Source of the DNA: Deltaproteobacteria bacterium
GTDB lineage: Bacteria > Desulfobacterota > Binatia > UBA9968 > JAJDTQ01
Assembly (NCBI GenBank): GCA_026712905.1
Contig: JAPOPM010000147.1
Location: 1-63,845, forward strand
Direction of reading: 5' to 3'
Length of the DNA stretch: 63,845 bases
The first letter of the stretch is position 1. Each line of letters begins with the position of its first letter. The notes under the pieces are model-generated. The model was not told the DNA's origin. It was given only the letters and a program-made list of their open reading frames with translations, and did not search any database. The translations under genes were made by a program, and so were the position numbers. Below, one piece after another: positions 26,644-37,271 of this stretch.

Positions 26644-27732
26644 ATGAGCGACACTTGCCGCGCGGCGACCCTGGTGGGTGCCGCGAAGATCGAGATCCGC
26701 GAATACCCGGTGCCGGACATCCCGCCCGACGGAGGCCTTCTGAAGGTGGAGATGGGCGGGGTGTGCGGTACCGACTACAAGTACTACACGGGCAAGCTGA
26801 ACCTGCCGATGCCCATCATCCTCGGCCACGAGATACTGGGCCGGGTGGAGAAACTCGGTGCCAGGGCGGCCGAGATTCACGGCGTCCGGGAAGGCGACCG
26901 CGTGATCATCAAGGGATCCATCGGCTGCGGCCGCTGTGCCGACTGCCGCCGCGGCGGGGACCGCTTCTGCAAGCAGCGCGCGGCCTACGGCTCGAGGATG
27001 TCCTGCGCCGAACCGCCGCACCTGTTCGGCGGCTTCGCCGAATATCTGTACATCACGCCCACGGCGCTGTTGACCCGCATCAGCGATGACCTCCCGCCGG
27101 AGGCCGCCGCCCTGGTCGGGGCGGTCATGGCCAACGGCTTCCAGTGGGCGCTGCGGCACGGCGGCGTCAAGATGGGCGACTATGTGCTGATTCAGGGACC
27201 CGGCCAGCAGGGGCTCGCCTGCACCTTCGCGGCGAGCCATGCCGGCGCCGCGCGCATCTTCGTCACCGGCATCGGGCGCGACAAGAGCCGGCTGGAGGTG
27301 GCCGAACGCTTCGGGGCGCACCGCACCATCAATGTCGAGGAGGAGAACGTCGCGGAGGTCATCCGGGAGGAGACCGGCGGCGCCATGTGCGACGTCGCCG
27401 TCGACGTCTCCGGCAACCCGGCCGCCATCGTCACGTCGGTCGACTGTCTCCGGCGGCAGGGCAAGCTGGTGCTCGGGGGACTGACGGGAGACAAGACCGT
27501 CACCCCCATGCCGATGGACAGGCTCGTGTGGGGCGAGATCTGCGTGCAGGGCGCGTACACCGGGGACAACGACGCCATCGACGCCACCCTCAGGCTGATG
27601 GAAAACACCGGCTTCCCCGTGGAGCAGATGGTGAGCCACATCTTCTCGCTGGACGAGACCGAGCAGTGCATTCGCGCGGTGGGGGGTGAGGTGCCCGAGA
27701 TGTTTCCGACCAAGGCGCTGATCAAGCCGTAG
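26644..27732 (+). CDS. Zinc-dependent alcohol dehydrogenase, copy 2
   Basis: A 362-residue paralogue of the preceding gene, aligned without visible gaps and clearly majority-identical. The catalytic site GGVCGTD/LGHEILG, the structural zinc site GCGRCADCRRGGDRFC and the nucleotide-binding segment GPGQQG are all retained. Differences cluster in the substrate-side loops (for example SDVKYYHGRI versus TDYKYYTGKL), so substrates may differ. It starts ten bases after copy 1 and lies 40 bases before ispE. Confidence 0.88.
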   Translation: MSDTCRAATLVGAAKIEIREYPVPDIPPDGGLLKVEMGGVCGTDYKYYTGKLNLPMPIILGHEILGRVEKLGARAAEIHGVREGDRVIIKGSIGCGRCADCRRGGDRFCKQRAAYGSRMSCAEPPHLFGGFAEYLYITPTALLTRISDDLPPEAAALVGAVMANGFQWALRHGGVKMGDYVLIQGPGQQGLACTFAASHAGAARIFVTGIGRDKSRLEVAERFGAHRTINVEEENVAEVIREETGGAMCDVAVDVSGNPAAIVTSVDCLRRQGKLVLGGLTGDKTVTPMPMDRLVWGEICVQGAYTGDNDAIDATLRLMENTGFPVEQMVSHIFSLDETEQCIRAVGGEVPEMFPTKALIKP

Positions 27733-27772
27733 CGTCACGCAGGACAACAGCCGCCGCCCGCGGGGCAGCCGC

Positions 27773-28621
27773 ATGAAACTGTTCGCCCCCGCCAAGATCA
27801 ACCTCTACCTCCGCATCGAGGGCCGCCGCGACGACGGCTACCACCTGCTGGACACCCTGATGGCGCCCATCAGCCTGGGGGACGAGGTGGAGGTCACCGG
27901 CTCCGAGGGTGCGGCGGGTTCCATCACCGTGCGCGCGGACGACCCGGCCGTGCCTCCGGGCGAGGACAACACCGTGCACCGCGCCGCGCGGGCATTCCAG
28001 GACCGGATGGACTGTCGCGAGCCCGTCGCCGTGAGCATCCGCAAGCGCATCCCCATGGGAGCCGGGCTAGGCGGCGGCAGCACCGACGCCGCGGCCGTCC
28101 TGCGCGGCATGAACGAGTTGTTCGACGCCGGCCTGTCCGCCGAGGAACTCGAGGCGCTGGCGCTCACGGTGGGCGCGGACGTACCCTTCTTCATTCGCGG
28201 CGCGGCCGCGCGCGCCCGCGGCATCGGCGAGCGGCTGAGTCCGGCGGGTGCGTTGCCGCGGCTGTGGATGGTCGTGCTTTTCCCCGGCTTCCCCGTCTCC
28301 ACCGCCTGGGCCTACCGCAACTTCCGGTTCAAGTTGACAAAACCCTCCAACAATAATAACTTGATCGGAAATCTGAGCACTCCCCAGGAAGTGGCTCGGG
28401 TCATGGCAAACGACCTTGAAGCGGTAACCATCGGCCGCTATCCGGGCATTGCTCACCTCAAACAGCGGCTCGACGACAAGGGGGCAATCGGCAGTCTCAT
28501 GAGCGGAAGCGGCTCGGCGGTCTTCGGCGTTTTCGCGGACGAGGCGCGGGCGAGAAGGGCATTCACGGGCTTCAGGGGCGAAAAAGACGTTCGGGCGTAT
28601 CTGGCTTTTTCGCTGACATAA
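27773..28621 (+). CDS. ispE: 4-diphosphocytidyl-2-C-methyl-D-erythritol kinase
   Basis: GHMP kinase of the MEP isoprenoid pathway; phosphorylates the 2-hydroxyl of CDP-ME. The 282-residue protein has FAPAKINLYLRIEGRRDDGYH at the N-terminus, the ATP-binding loop PMGAGLGGGSTDAAA (about residues 93-107) and the C-terminal GSLMSGSGSAVFGVF (about 239-253). The stretch FKLTKPSNNNNLIGNLS is family-typical. Position directly before spoVG, tRNA-Gln and prs is a conserved arrangement in deltaproteobacteria. Confidence 0.95.
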   Translation: MKLFAPAKINLYLRIEGRRDDGYHLLDTLMAPISLGDEVEVTGSEGAAGSITVRADDPAVPPGEDNTVHRAARAFQDRMDCREPVAVSIRKRIPMGAGLGGGSTDAAAVLRGMNELFDAGLSAEELEALALTVGADVPFFIRGAAARARGIGERLSPAGALPRLWMVVLFPGFPVSTAWAYRNFRFKLTKPSNNNNLIGNLSTPQEVARVMANDLEAVTIGRYPGIAHLKQRLDDKGAIGSLMSGSGSAVFGVFADEARARRAFTGFRGEKDVRAYLAFSLT

Positions 28622-28659
28622 GGGCAAGCCGTCCGTCGCATGACGGAGAGGAGGTCCCT

Positions 28660-28944
28660 GTGGAGGTCACGGAAGTCAAGGTCTTTCCTGTCGAGGAGGA
28701 TAAGCTCAAGGCTTATGTGACCATCACCCTGGACGATTGCTTCGTGGTTCGTGATATCAAGGTGATTCGCGGGACCTCGGGTCTTTTCGTCTCCATGCCC
28801 AGCAAGAAGCGCCGGGACGGGACCTACAAGGATGTGGCGCATCCGCTCAACAGCGAGACCCGCCGGATGCTCGAAGAAAGGATCATTGCCGCGTACAGAG
28901 AAGTCGTATCGAGCGATACGGGCCAGGATCGGGACGAACATTAG
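28660..28944 (+). CDS. spoVG: SpoVG family protein
   Basis: A 94-residue protein with the SpoVG core: EVTEVKVFPVEEDKLKAYVTITLDDCFVVRDIKVI, then GLFVSMPSKKRRDGTYKDVAHPLN. SpoVG proteins bind DNA or RNA and act as global regulators in Gram-positive bacteria; they are also common in deltaproteobacteria, next to prs. The start is GTG with GAGGAGG before it. The short acidic tail after AYREVV is variable. Confidence 0.94.
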   Translation: MEVTEVKVFPVEEDKLKAYVTITLDDCFVVRDIKVIRGTSGLFVSMPSKKRRDGTYKDVAHPLNSETRRMLEERIIAAYREVVSSDTGQDRDEH

Positions 28945-28978
28945 ACCTCCCGGGGATTCTGGACGCCGACCGGACGGG

Positions 28979-29053
28979 TGGGCGGTCGCCAAGTGGTAAG
29001 GCCCCGGATTTTGGATCCGGTATACGAAGGTTCGAATCCTTCCCGCCCAGCCA
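28979..29053 (+). tRNA. tRNA-Gln (anticodon TTG)
   Basis: A complete cloverleaf. Acceptor stem TGGGCGG/CCGCCCA, discriminator G, encoded CCA. Anticodon stem CCGGA/TCCGG with loop TTTTGGA gives anticodon TTG for glutamine. T arm GAAGG-TTCGAAT-CCTTC. It sits between spoVG and prs, a conserved position. Confidence 0.95.
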
Positions 29054-29161
29054 AGCTCTCTCGCCATGAGCCGGCGCAAGGAGCGGATTTCAAACCCGTG
29101 GTGACGGCACGAAACCGCCGGCGCTTTTCCAGTCCATGTTTCAAACCAACGCAGGTAGTCC

Positions 29162-30112
29162 ATGGGATCGTTGCACGATGAAATGAGGATCTTCGCGGGG
29201 AATTCCAACCCCCCCTTGGCGCGCGACATCTGCCACGCCATCGAGATTCCGCTGGGGGAGGCCATCGTCGAGACCTTCAGCGACGGCGAGATCAGGGTCG
29301 AGATCAAGGAGAACGTGCGCGGTTGCGACGTCTTCGTGATCCAGTCCACCTGCGCGCCGGGCAACGACAACCTGATGGAGCTGCTGATCATGCTGGACGC
29401 GTTCAAGCGCGCGTCCGCCAAGCGCATCACCGCCGTCATCCCCTACTACGGTTACGCGCGCCAGGACCGCAAGGTCGCGCCCCGGGTACCCATCAGCGCC
29501 AAGCTCGTGGCCGATCTCATCACCACGGCGGGAGCCTCGCGGATGCTGACCATGGACCTCCATTCCGGTCAGATCCAGGGTTTCTTCAACATCCCCGTGG
29601 ACAACCTGTACGCCGCCCCGGTGCTGCTCCAGTATCTGTCGAGCCGCTTCGGAGGGGAGGGACTGATCGTCGTGTCCCCGGACGCCGGCGGCGCCCAGCG
29701 CGCGCGCGCCTTCGCCACGCAACTCAACGTGTCCATGGCGGTCATCGACAAGCGCAGGGCCGACGCCAACGTGGTCGAGGAGATGAACATCATCGGCGAG
29801 GTGAAGGGCAAGACCGCTATCCTGGTGGACGACATGGTGGACACCGCCGGGACCATTGCCATGGCCGCCGAGGCGCTCATGCGGGCCGGCGCCAGGAAGG
29901 TCGTCGGGTGCTGCACCCACGCCATCTTCTCGGGAAAGGCGTTGGACCGGATCAACGATTCGCCCATGGAAGAAATGGTCGTGACCGATACCATCCCGGC
30001 CGCGGACAAGACGGCCCGGTGCGAGAAGATCAAGCCCTTGTCGGTGGCGCCCCTCATCGGTGAAGCCATCCGCCGCACGCACCTGGAGCGTTCCATCAGC
30101 TCCCTATTCTGA
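29162..30112 (+). CDS. prs: Ribose-phosphate pyrophosphokinase
   Basis: Makes PRPP from ribose 5-phosphate and ATP. The 316-residue protein has the flexible catalytic loop YARQDRKVAPRVPISAKLVA, MTMDLHSGQIQGFF, VSPDAGGAQRARAFA and the PRPP-binding loop ILVDDMVDTAGTI (about residues 220-232), all class I features. ATG at 29162 gives a 7-residue extension; an ATG seven codons later (MRIFAGNS) is also possible, and neither has a strong ribosome binding site. Confidence 0.95.
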   Translation: MGSLHDEMRIFAGNSNPPLARDICHAIEIPLGEAIVETFSDGEIRVEIKENVRGCDVFVIQSTCAPGNDNLMELLIMLDAFKRASAKRITAVIPYYGYARQDRKVAPRVPISAKLVADLITTAGASRMLTMDLHSGQIQGFFNIPVDNLYAAPVLLQYLSSRFGGEGLIVVSPDAGGAQRARAFATQLNVSMAVIDKRRADANVVEEMNIIGEVKGKTAILVDDMVDTAGTIAMAAEALMRAGARKVVGCCTHAIFSGKALDRINDSPMEEMVVTDTIPAADKTARCEKIKPLSVAPLIGEAIRRTHLERSISSLF

Positions 30113-30148
30113 TCGACATAACCGCGGTTCTCATTCAGGAGGTTCAGT

Positions 30149-30799
30149 TTGGAAACAGTCGAAGTACCGGTAGAGGCAAGGCAGGCCGGCAACAAGCGTG
30201 ACGCCGGCCGTCTGCGTCGCAACGGCAAGCTCCCGGGCGTGGTCTACGGACGGGGCACGGGGGGGTTCGCGGTGCAGGTGGATGACCTGGAGTTGCGCCG
30301 CCGGGTGGGACACATGGAAGGCTCCCATCTGCTGCGCCTCAAGTCCGAAGCCGGCGCGGTCGACGGCAAGCTCGTGCTCATCAAGCAGATCCAGTACAAC
30401 CCGGTGACACACGCCATCAACCATATCGATTTCTACGAGGTGGACGTTTCCAGGAAGATCACCCTGATGGTGGGCTTGAACTTCGTCGGGCGACCCGAGG
30501 GCGTGGTCCACGGCGGGGTCCTGCAGCCCATCATGCGGGAGCTCGAGGTCGAGTGCCTGCCGCTGGACATTCCGGCGGAGATCGAGGTGGACGTTTCGCC
30601 GTTGGAGATCGGGCACAGTCTCAAGGTGGCCGACATCACGCTGCCGCCCAACGTGATCAACCATACCCCGGAGCAGACCCTGGTGTCCGTGCTGGCGCCG
30701 ACCGTCTCCACGCTGGACGAGGAAGAGAGGGGCGAGGGCGAGGCCGCCGAGGAACCGACGGAAGGCGCCGAGGAGTCGGCGGACCAGACCGGAGCGTGA
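30149..30799 (+). CDS. rplY: 50S ribosomal protein L25/general stress protein CTC
   Basis: 5S rRNA-binding protein of the long (CTC) form, 216 residues: VEARQAGNKRDAGRLRRNGKLPGVVYGRG at the N-terminus, YNPVTHAINHIDFYEVD, and the C-terminal TL5 domain with MRELEVECLPLDIPAEIEVDVS. The tail is acidic. The start is TTG with AGGAGG six bases before. Located between prs and pth as usual. Confidence 0.95.
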   Translation: METVEVPVEARQAGNKRDAGRLRRNGKLPGVVYGRGTGGFAVQVDDLELRRRVGHMEGSHLLRLKSEAGAVDGKLVLIKQIQYNPVTHAINHIDFYEVDVSRKITLMVGLNFVGRPEGVVHGGVLQPIMRELEVECLPLDIPAEIEVDVSPLEIGHSLKVADITLPPNVINHTPEQTLVSVLAPTVSTLDEEERGEGEAAEEPTEGAEESADQTGA

Positions 30800-30866
30800 T
30801 TTCGACGGACGTTGCCGGCAACGAGGAAGGGCGCGGCGACGCGCGCTTCCATCCCAGGACATCGTA

Positions 30867-31433
30867 ATGAAGCTCGTCGTGGGCTTGGGCAACCCGGGCC
30901 GGCGTTATGCGCGCACGCGGCACAACCTCGGGTTTCTGCTGCTGGACCGCATCGCCGACGCCACGGACACCCGCATCGGCGACGAGCGTTGCGAGTCCCT
31001 GGTGGGCAGGGGCCGGTGGGATCAGGAACCCCTGGTGCTCGCCAAGCCCCAGACCTATATGAACAACAGCGGCCTGGCGGCCGCGGCGCTGGTGAAGCGC
31101 TTCCAGATCCGCGGCGCGGACCTGGTCGTGGCCTACGACGACCTGGACCTGCCGTTCGGACGGCTGCGCATCCGTTGCGGCGGCTCCGCCGGCGGTCACC
31201 GGGGCTTGGCGTCGATCCTGCAATACGTGGCCGACCGTGACTTCGTCCGGTTGCGCCTGGGCATCGGCCGTCCGCCGGCCGGAATGGACGCGGTGGATTA
31301 CGTGCTGAGCCGCTTCTCGCCCGAGGAAGATGGCGAGTTGGACGGCCTGTTGAGCAAGGCCGCGGAGGCATTGGAAGCCATCGTGTTCGAGGGCCCGGCA
31401 AGGGCCATGGAGAATTTCAACCGAGTTGCATAG
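30867..31433 (+). CDS. pth: Peptidyl-tRNA hydrolase
   Basis: Releases peptides from prematurely dropped peptidyl-tRNAs. The 188-residue protein has [19 protein letters not shown] with the catalytic histidine at about residue 20, [26 protein letters not shown] and [12 protein letters not shown]. All active-site residues (Asn10, His20, Asn68 and Asp93 by family numbering) have visible counterparts. Confidence 0.95.
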   Translation: MKLVVGLGNPGRRYARTRHNLGFLLLDRIADATDTRIGDERCESLVGRGRWDQEPLVLAKPQTYMNNSGLAAAALVKRFQIRGADLVVAYDDLDLPFGRLRIRCGGSAGGHRGLASILQYVADRDFVRLRLGIGRPPAGMDAVDYVLSRFSPEEDGELDGLLSKAAEALEAIVFEGPARAMENFNRVA

Positions 31434-31477
31434 GGGTGTGTGGCGAATTCGCCGGGCCCCACATCAGAGGAGGCGTT

Positions 31478-33526
<2,049 letters not shown>

Positions 33527-33582
33527 GGCGCATGGTTGTAATGGGCCTACCCCTGTGCTAGGTAAGGAAGGCCCGTATCCGT

Positions 33583-33655
33583 TGAAATGGCGTCCTCCAT
33601 GGGCGCCATTTCAGATGTTGGGACAGGAACTGAAACGCGCCGGACAAGCAGTTCC
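33583..33655 (+). promoter_or_regulatory. Two stem-loops in the leader of the rpsF cluster, candidate r-protein autoregulatory element
   Basis: First stem TGAAATGGCG/CGCCATTTCA (33583-33592 with 33604-33613), perfect over 10 bp with an 11-base loop. Second stem GGAACTG/CAGTTCC (33626-33632 with 33649-33655) enclosing 16 bases that include GCCGGAC. The rpsF leader of many bacteria carries an S6:S18-binding RNA with CCG-containing loops. Position and the CCG in the second loop fit, but the exact motif was not verified. Confidence 0.4.
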
Positions 33656-33689
33656 GGACAAAGAGTAACGGATAGAATCTCGACGGACC

Positions 33690-34376
33690 ATGACTGACGA
33701 AACGACCCATTACGAGACGCTCTTCATCGTCCACCCGGTTCACAGCGGCAGGAACAAGGACCTTTGCGACCGCTTCCGGGGGGTGCTGGAAGGACAGGGT
33801 GCCACGGTAACCCACTTCGAGGAATGGGGGTTGCGCGACCTCGCCTATCCCATCGAGAAGCAGAACCGAGGGCTCTACAATCTGGTTCAGTACCAGGCGC
33901 TGGCGGGAACGAGCGACGAGCTTGAACGGGTGATGCGGCTGAGCGACGAAGTCATTCGCTGCATGACCGTGGTGCTCGACGAGGACGTGCTCCCCCTGGC
34001 CCGCGCGGAGGCACCCGCGCCGGCGGTGGAAACCGCGCAAGCGGCCGAACCCACGCCGGCCGCGGAACCCGAACCGGCGGCCGCGGCCGTGGAGAGCGCG
34101 CCAACGGAACCGGCGGCCGCGGCCGTGGAGAGTGCGCCAACGGAACCGGCGGCCGCGGCTGTGGAGAGTGCGCCAACGGAACCGGCGGCCGCGGCTGTGG
34201 AGAGTGCGCCAACGGAACCGGCGGCCGTGGAGAGTGCGCCAACGGAACCGGAGCCGGCCGTTGCGGCCGTGGAGAGTGCGCCAGCGCCGGACGCGCCGGA
34301 AGAATCTACGCCGCCGGAGCCCACGCCGGCGCCCACGGAGGCGGCGGAGGGCGTGCAGGAAGAGTCGAAAGGATAG
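33690..34376 (+). CDS. rpsF: 30S ribosomal protein S6 with a long repetitive C-terminal extension
   Basis: The first ~100 residues are a normal S6: THYETLFIVHPVHSGRN, WGLRDLAYPIEKQNRGLYNLVQYQ, and a helix ending DEVIRCMTVVLDEDV. Then follows a 125-residue tail of Ala, Pro, Glu, Val, Ser and Thr built from tandem 12-residue units (AAAAVESAPTEP) encoded by 36-bp DNA repeats. Typical S6 is 95-140 residues, so the tail is unusual in length. It is acidic and likely disordered on the ribosome surface. It is in the standard order rpsF-rpsR-(DUF2232)-rplI. Confidence 0.93.
   Translation: MTDETTHYETLFIVHPVHSGRNKDLCDRFRGVLEGQGATVTHFEEWGLRDLAYPIEKQNRGLYNLVQYQALAGTSDELERVMRLSDEVIRCMTVVLDEDVLPLARAEAPAPAVETAQAAEPTPAAEPEPAAAAVESAPTEPAAAAVESAPTEPAAAAVESAPTEPAAAAVESAPTEPAAVESAPTEPEPAVAAVESAPAPDAPEESTPPEPTPAPTEAAEGVQEESKG
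34077..34250 (+). repeat. 36-bp tandem repeats within rpsF
   Basis: Four full units (34077-34112, 34113-34148, 34149-34184, 34185-34220) nearly identical in DNA, then one 30-base unit lacking two codons (34221-34250), followed by a degenerate copy. Unit sequence starts GCGGCCGCGGCCGTGGAGAG. Units differ only at silent positions, so copy number may vary between strains by slippage. It is coding, not a CRISPR array. Confidence 0.9.
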
Positions 34377-34433
34377 CGCCTTTCCCGCGGCGCGGCACCG
34401 ACGAACGAGAACTGCGGGACGAACTGAGGGATA

Positions 34434-34712
34434 ATGGCAGAATATCGTGGGAGAAGAGGTTCGGGTGGTGGCGATGGGCCGCCGCGCCGGCGTGGCGTCT
34501 CGCGCCGGAAAGTGTGCCGTTTCTGCGCCAACAAGGACCTGCGCTTCGACTACAAGGATACCAAGCTCCTTAGCGGGTTCATGACGGAACGGGGCAAGAT
34601 CACCCCGAGCCGCATCACCGGAACCTGTTGCTGGTGTCAACGACGCCTGGCAAGAGCGATCAAGCGCGCCCGCCTGGTAGCGTTACTTCCCTATACCACC
34701 GTCAAGCTTTGA
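34434..34712 (+). CDS. rpsR: 30S ribosomal protein S18, zinc-binding form
   Basis: A 92-residue S18 with a basic, glycine-rich N-terminus and the conserved core [36 protein letters not shown]. Four cysteines, CRFC (about residues 28-31) and CCWC (about 64-67), make this the zinc-binding C+ paralogue type rather than the C- type. It binds with S6 to the platform of the 30S subunit. Confidence 0.95.
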   Translation: MAEYRGRRGSGGGDGPPRRRGVSRRKVCRFCANKDLRFDYKDTKLLSGFMTERGKITPSRITGTCCWCQRRLARAIKRARLVALLPYTTVKL

Positions 34713-34743
34713 CCCGGAGCCTCCGTCGCCCGGAGATCGGCTT

Positions 34744-35688
34744 ATGAAGGGGCTGGACACTCTCACGGGGTTCGGGCTGGGGCTGGCCGCGACCCTGCTG
34801 CTCTTCTTCGCGGGGTTGAGAGTACCTCTTCTGGGGCTCGCGACGGCGCCGCTGGTGATCTACCCGGCGCTGTACGTAGGTGTCAGGCTGGGGCGGCAGC
34901 CGGGACAATGGCTACCGCTGGCGGTCGCCGTGTGCGTCTACGCGCTGGCTGGGCTGGAAGCCACGGCGGCGTACCTGGTATTCGCGCTGGTCACGTACCT
35001 GCTGTTCTTCTCTTTCGGAAGAGGCTGGAACCTCGCGACGGTCGTAAGCGGGACCGCTGGCGTGACGGTGGCGGCCATGCTGGTGACCGCGACCGCATTG
35101 GCTGGCTCGCTGTCCGCGTTGTGGACCGCGCTTCAGACCGGCGCGGAGGCGCAGGTGCTCATGACGCTGGAAGTGTATGAGCGCATGGGCCTCTCGGGCG
35201 ACACCATCGAGTACCTCCGGGAACACGCCGGCGAGATGGCGACGCTCTTCGTACGGATGTTGCCGGGCATGATCTTCTTCATGCTGGTGATCGTGGTGCT
35301 GGCCAATCTGGCCCTGCTGTCGTGGCATTTCCCGCAGTATCGCTCGTTTTTCTGCCACGTGGGGGATCTCAAGGAATGGAAGTCGCCCGACCACATGGTG
35401 TGGCTCCTCGTGGTACCGGGTATCGCGCTTTTCCTTCCCCTCGGCGACGCGGTGCGGGCGTTGGCCGTGAACCTGGTGCTCATATGCGCGGTGTTCTACT
35501 TCTTCCACGGGCTGGCCATCGTGTCGTATTACTTTCATTACAAGAAGGTCCCGATGTTTTTTCGCGTTTTGGGATATCTGCTCATCGTCTTCGAGCAGAT
35601 TCTCACGGTGCTGGTCATCGGCCTGGGGTTCTTCGACCTTTGGGGCGACTTCCGTCGTCTCAAGCGGCGTACCGCGGGCCTGACTTGA
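34744..35688 (+). CDS. DUF2232 family membrane protein
   Basis: A 314-residue polytopic inner-membrane protein with about eight hydrophobic segments and the soluble loop EVYERMGLSGDTIEYLREH (about residues 139-157). A DUF2232 protein between rpsR and rplI is a recurrent arrangement in deltaproteobacteria and Firmicutes (YybS-like). Function unknown. Confidence 0.85.
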   Translation: MKGLDTLTGFGLGLAATLLLFFAGLRVPLLGLATAPLVIYPALYVGVRLGRQPGQWLPLAVAVCVYALAGLEATAAYLVFALVTYLLFFSFGRGWNLATVVSGTAGVTVAAMLVTATALAGSLSALWTALQTGAEAQVLMTLEVYERMGLSGDTIEYLREHAGEMATLFVRMLPGMIFFMLVIVVLANLALLSWHFPQYRSFFCHVGDLKEWKSPDHMVWLLVVPGIALFLPLGDAVRALAVNLVLICAVFYFFHGLAIVSYYFHYKKVPMFFRVLGYLLIVFEQILTVLVIGLGFFDLWGDFRRLKRRTAGLT

Positions 35689-35698
35689 AGGAGAGTCG

Positions 35699-36238
35699 AT
35701 GGAAGTCGTTCTGAAGGAAGACATTGAGAACCTCGGCCACATGGGCGACGTGGTCAAGGTCAAGGATGGTTACGCCCGCAACTACCTGCTCCCCCGCGGC
35801 CTCGTCGTGCGGGCCGACAAGAAGAGCCTCAAGGCCCTGGAGCACGAGCAGCGCATGATCGCCCAGAGCCGCGAGCGCCTCAACAAGGAAGCGCAAGGCA
35901 TCAGCGAACAGCTCTCCCGGGTCTCCCTCGAGTTCACCGTCAAGACGGGCGAAGAAGGCCGCCTCTTCGGCTCCGTCACCAACATGGACATCGAGAAGGC
36001 CCTGAAAGAGCAGGGCGTCGACGTCGAGCGCCGCCGCATCCTCCTGGAGACCCCCATCAAGAGCGTGGGCGAGTACGACGTGCCCATCCGGCTCAGGCCG
36101 GAGGTGACGCCAAGCATCAAGGTGAAGGTGATGTCGGAGGATGGCGACGCGGAGGTAGCCGCTGCCGTAGCGCAACCGGCAGAGGCAGAGAAGGGCGAAG
36201 CGCCGTCAGGTGACGCCGCGGAACCGCAATCCACGTAA
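35699..36238 (+). CDS. rplI: 50S ribosomal protein L9
   Basis: A 179-residue L9: MEVVLKEDIENLGHMGDVVKVKDGYARNYLLPRG, the long connecting helix, and the C-terminal domain (KTGEEGRLFGSVTNMDIEKALKEQG). About 30 acidic, alanine-rich residues extend past the usual end (148-150 residues). GGAG lies just before the ATG. Last gene of the conserved ribosomal cluster. Confidence 0.95.
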   Translation: MEVVLKEDIENLGHMGDVVKVKDGYARNYLLPRGLVVRADKKSLKALEHEQRMIAQSRERLNKEAQGISEQLSRVSLEFTVKTGEEGRLFGSVTNMDIEKALKEQGVDVERRRILLETPIKSVGEYDVPIRLRPEVTPSIKVKVMSEDGDAEVAAAVAQPAEAEKGEAPSGDAAEPQST

Positions 36239-36268
36239 GCTGGTCCGAGCCGCGTTCGAGGGCGCTCC

Positions 36269-36885
36269 TCACCACTCCATCTTGTAGGCCAAACCGACCT
36301 GCCATTGGGTCTGTCCGGGCTCATGCCCCGCATTCCAGGAATGGGCGGCTTTGATGACTCCACGGCCGCGACCGATTGGGGCTTCATGCGTCAGGGCGAG
36401 TTCAAATTCGCGGCCTTCCGGGGCCAAGGGAACCGTCGCCTTATCGTAGAACGGCAAGCCGCCCTTTAATCCGGCAAGATAAGTGAGCCTTCCCTTGCCC
36501 GATTCAGCCCGAAGTGGTTGCGAAACAGACAACTGCGACCATTTGCCATGACCCCGCCGCCCGTGCTCCAGTTCGACTTGCCATGCGGACATCACGTGAG
36601 GATCCACCTCCAGCATCCCGCTCGACTCTAGGAACACGCGTCCCAATGCCAGCGTAGCGGAGCCGGTCAGGGTCAGGGTGTCGTTGAGTTCGACGTGGGT
36701 CCCGCGGCCGACCCATGTTGTGACGGACTGTACTCGCTCCCCGAAAGCGCCGGATGCGCGGCCGCCCATCCACGATGACGTATCTCCAAGCGCACCCCAT
36801 CGAAAGCCCTGGCTCGGCGCCCTTTCGAGACCGATCTGACTTGCGCCCCCGAGCATTTGAAACTTGGCCGTGTAGGGTTTGTCCT
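36269..36885 (-). pseudogene. Truncated autotransporter beta-barrel (3' remnant)
   Basis: The open part encodes about 205 residues, starting after an in-frame TAG, with alternating beta strands and a terminal aromatic (AYKMEW), the form of an outer-membrane barrel end. Segments such as RVFLESSGMLEVDPHVMSAWQVELEH resemble the C-terminal barrel of subtilisin-like (S8) autotransporters. No passenger, signal peptide or first barrel strands are present, and no start with a ribosome binding site is visible. It is most likely the surviving 3' end of a larger gene and marks the edge of the accessory region. Confidence 0.55.
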
Positions 36886-37271
36886 ACCACCCGCCGCCCG
36901 TAACTAGCTGAAAACCAAGGAGTAAAACTCTCCTCTTAAAGGACTGACGATTCGGGCCGGAACAATCAACACATGGTCAACACCGCGCCTCGGGCCGCTC
37001 GCCGCTCGGCTTGGGGTAATCCTTCGACCGTACCGTGATGGATGACCCTGTGCATCTGACCCTGGCGGATCTTCCCACCACTTCCAACGGTACCGGAGAA
37101 TCAGGCGTTTACGCAACATAGCGCACACATGCGTGCTAGGGACCATGTCCAAAGGACCGCCGTCAAGCTTGACCCGCAAGCCCGCAATCACGGCCTCACC
37201 GAAGGGTTACCGGCTTGGCGCTTGGCGGCTTGGGCGTTTCTTACAACACCGCAGACCTCTGCGCAGAGGTA
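36886..37271. other. Non-coding stretch with repeat copy A
   Basis: No convincing gene. It contains copy A of a structured repeat (36922-37026); its second copy lies at 38571-38668. The rest shows nothing I can interpret. Confidence 0.5.
36922..37026 (+). repeat. Structured intergenic repeat, copy A
   Basis: Shares with copy B the order GTAARACT, GATTCG...GAACAATC, TGGTCAACACC, CGCC, a GC-rich hairpin and GTARTCCTTCG. The predicted small stem around the CAAC loop is TGGT/ACCG here (one wobble) and GTGGT/ACCAC in copy B, so stem bases have changed in a compatible way. Confidence 0.6.

Noticed and set aside
29054..29161. Imperfect GCCGGCG inverted repeat behind tRNA-Gln as a terminator
   Set aside because: The loop is about 40 bases, pairing is incomplete and no T-run follows at the right place.
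34077..34250. Regular 36-bp repeats as a CRISPR array
   Set aside because: There are no spacers; the units are contiguous, in frame and encode the S6 tail.
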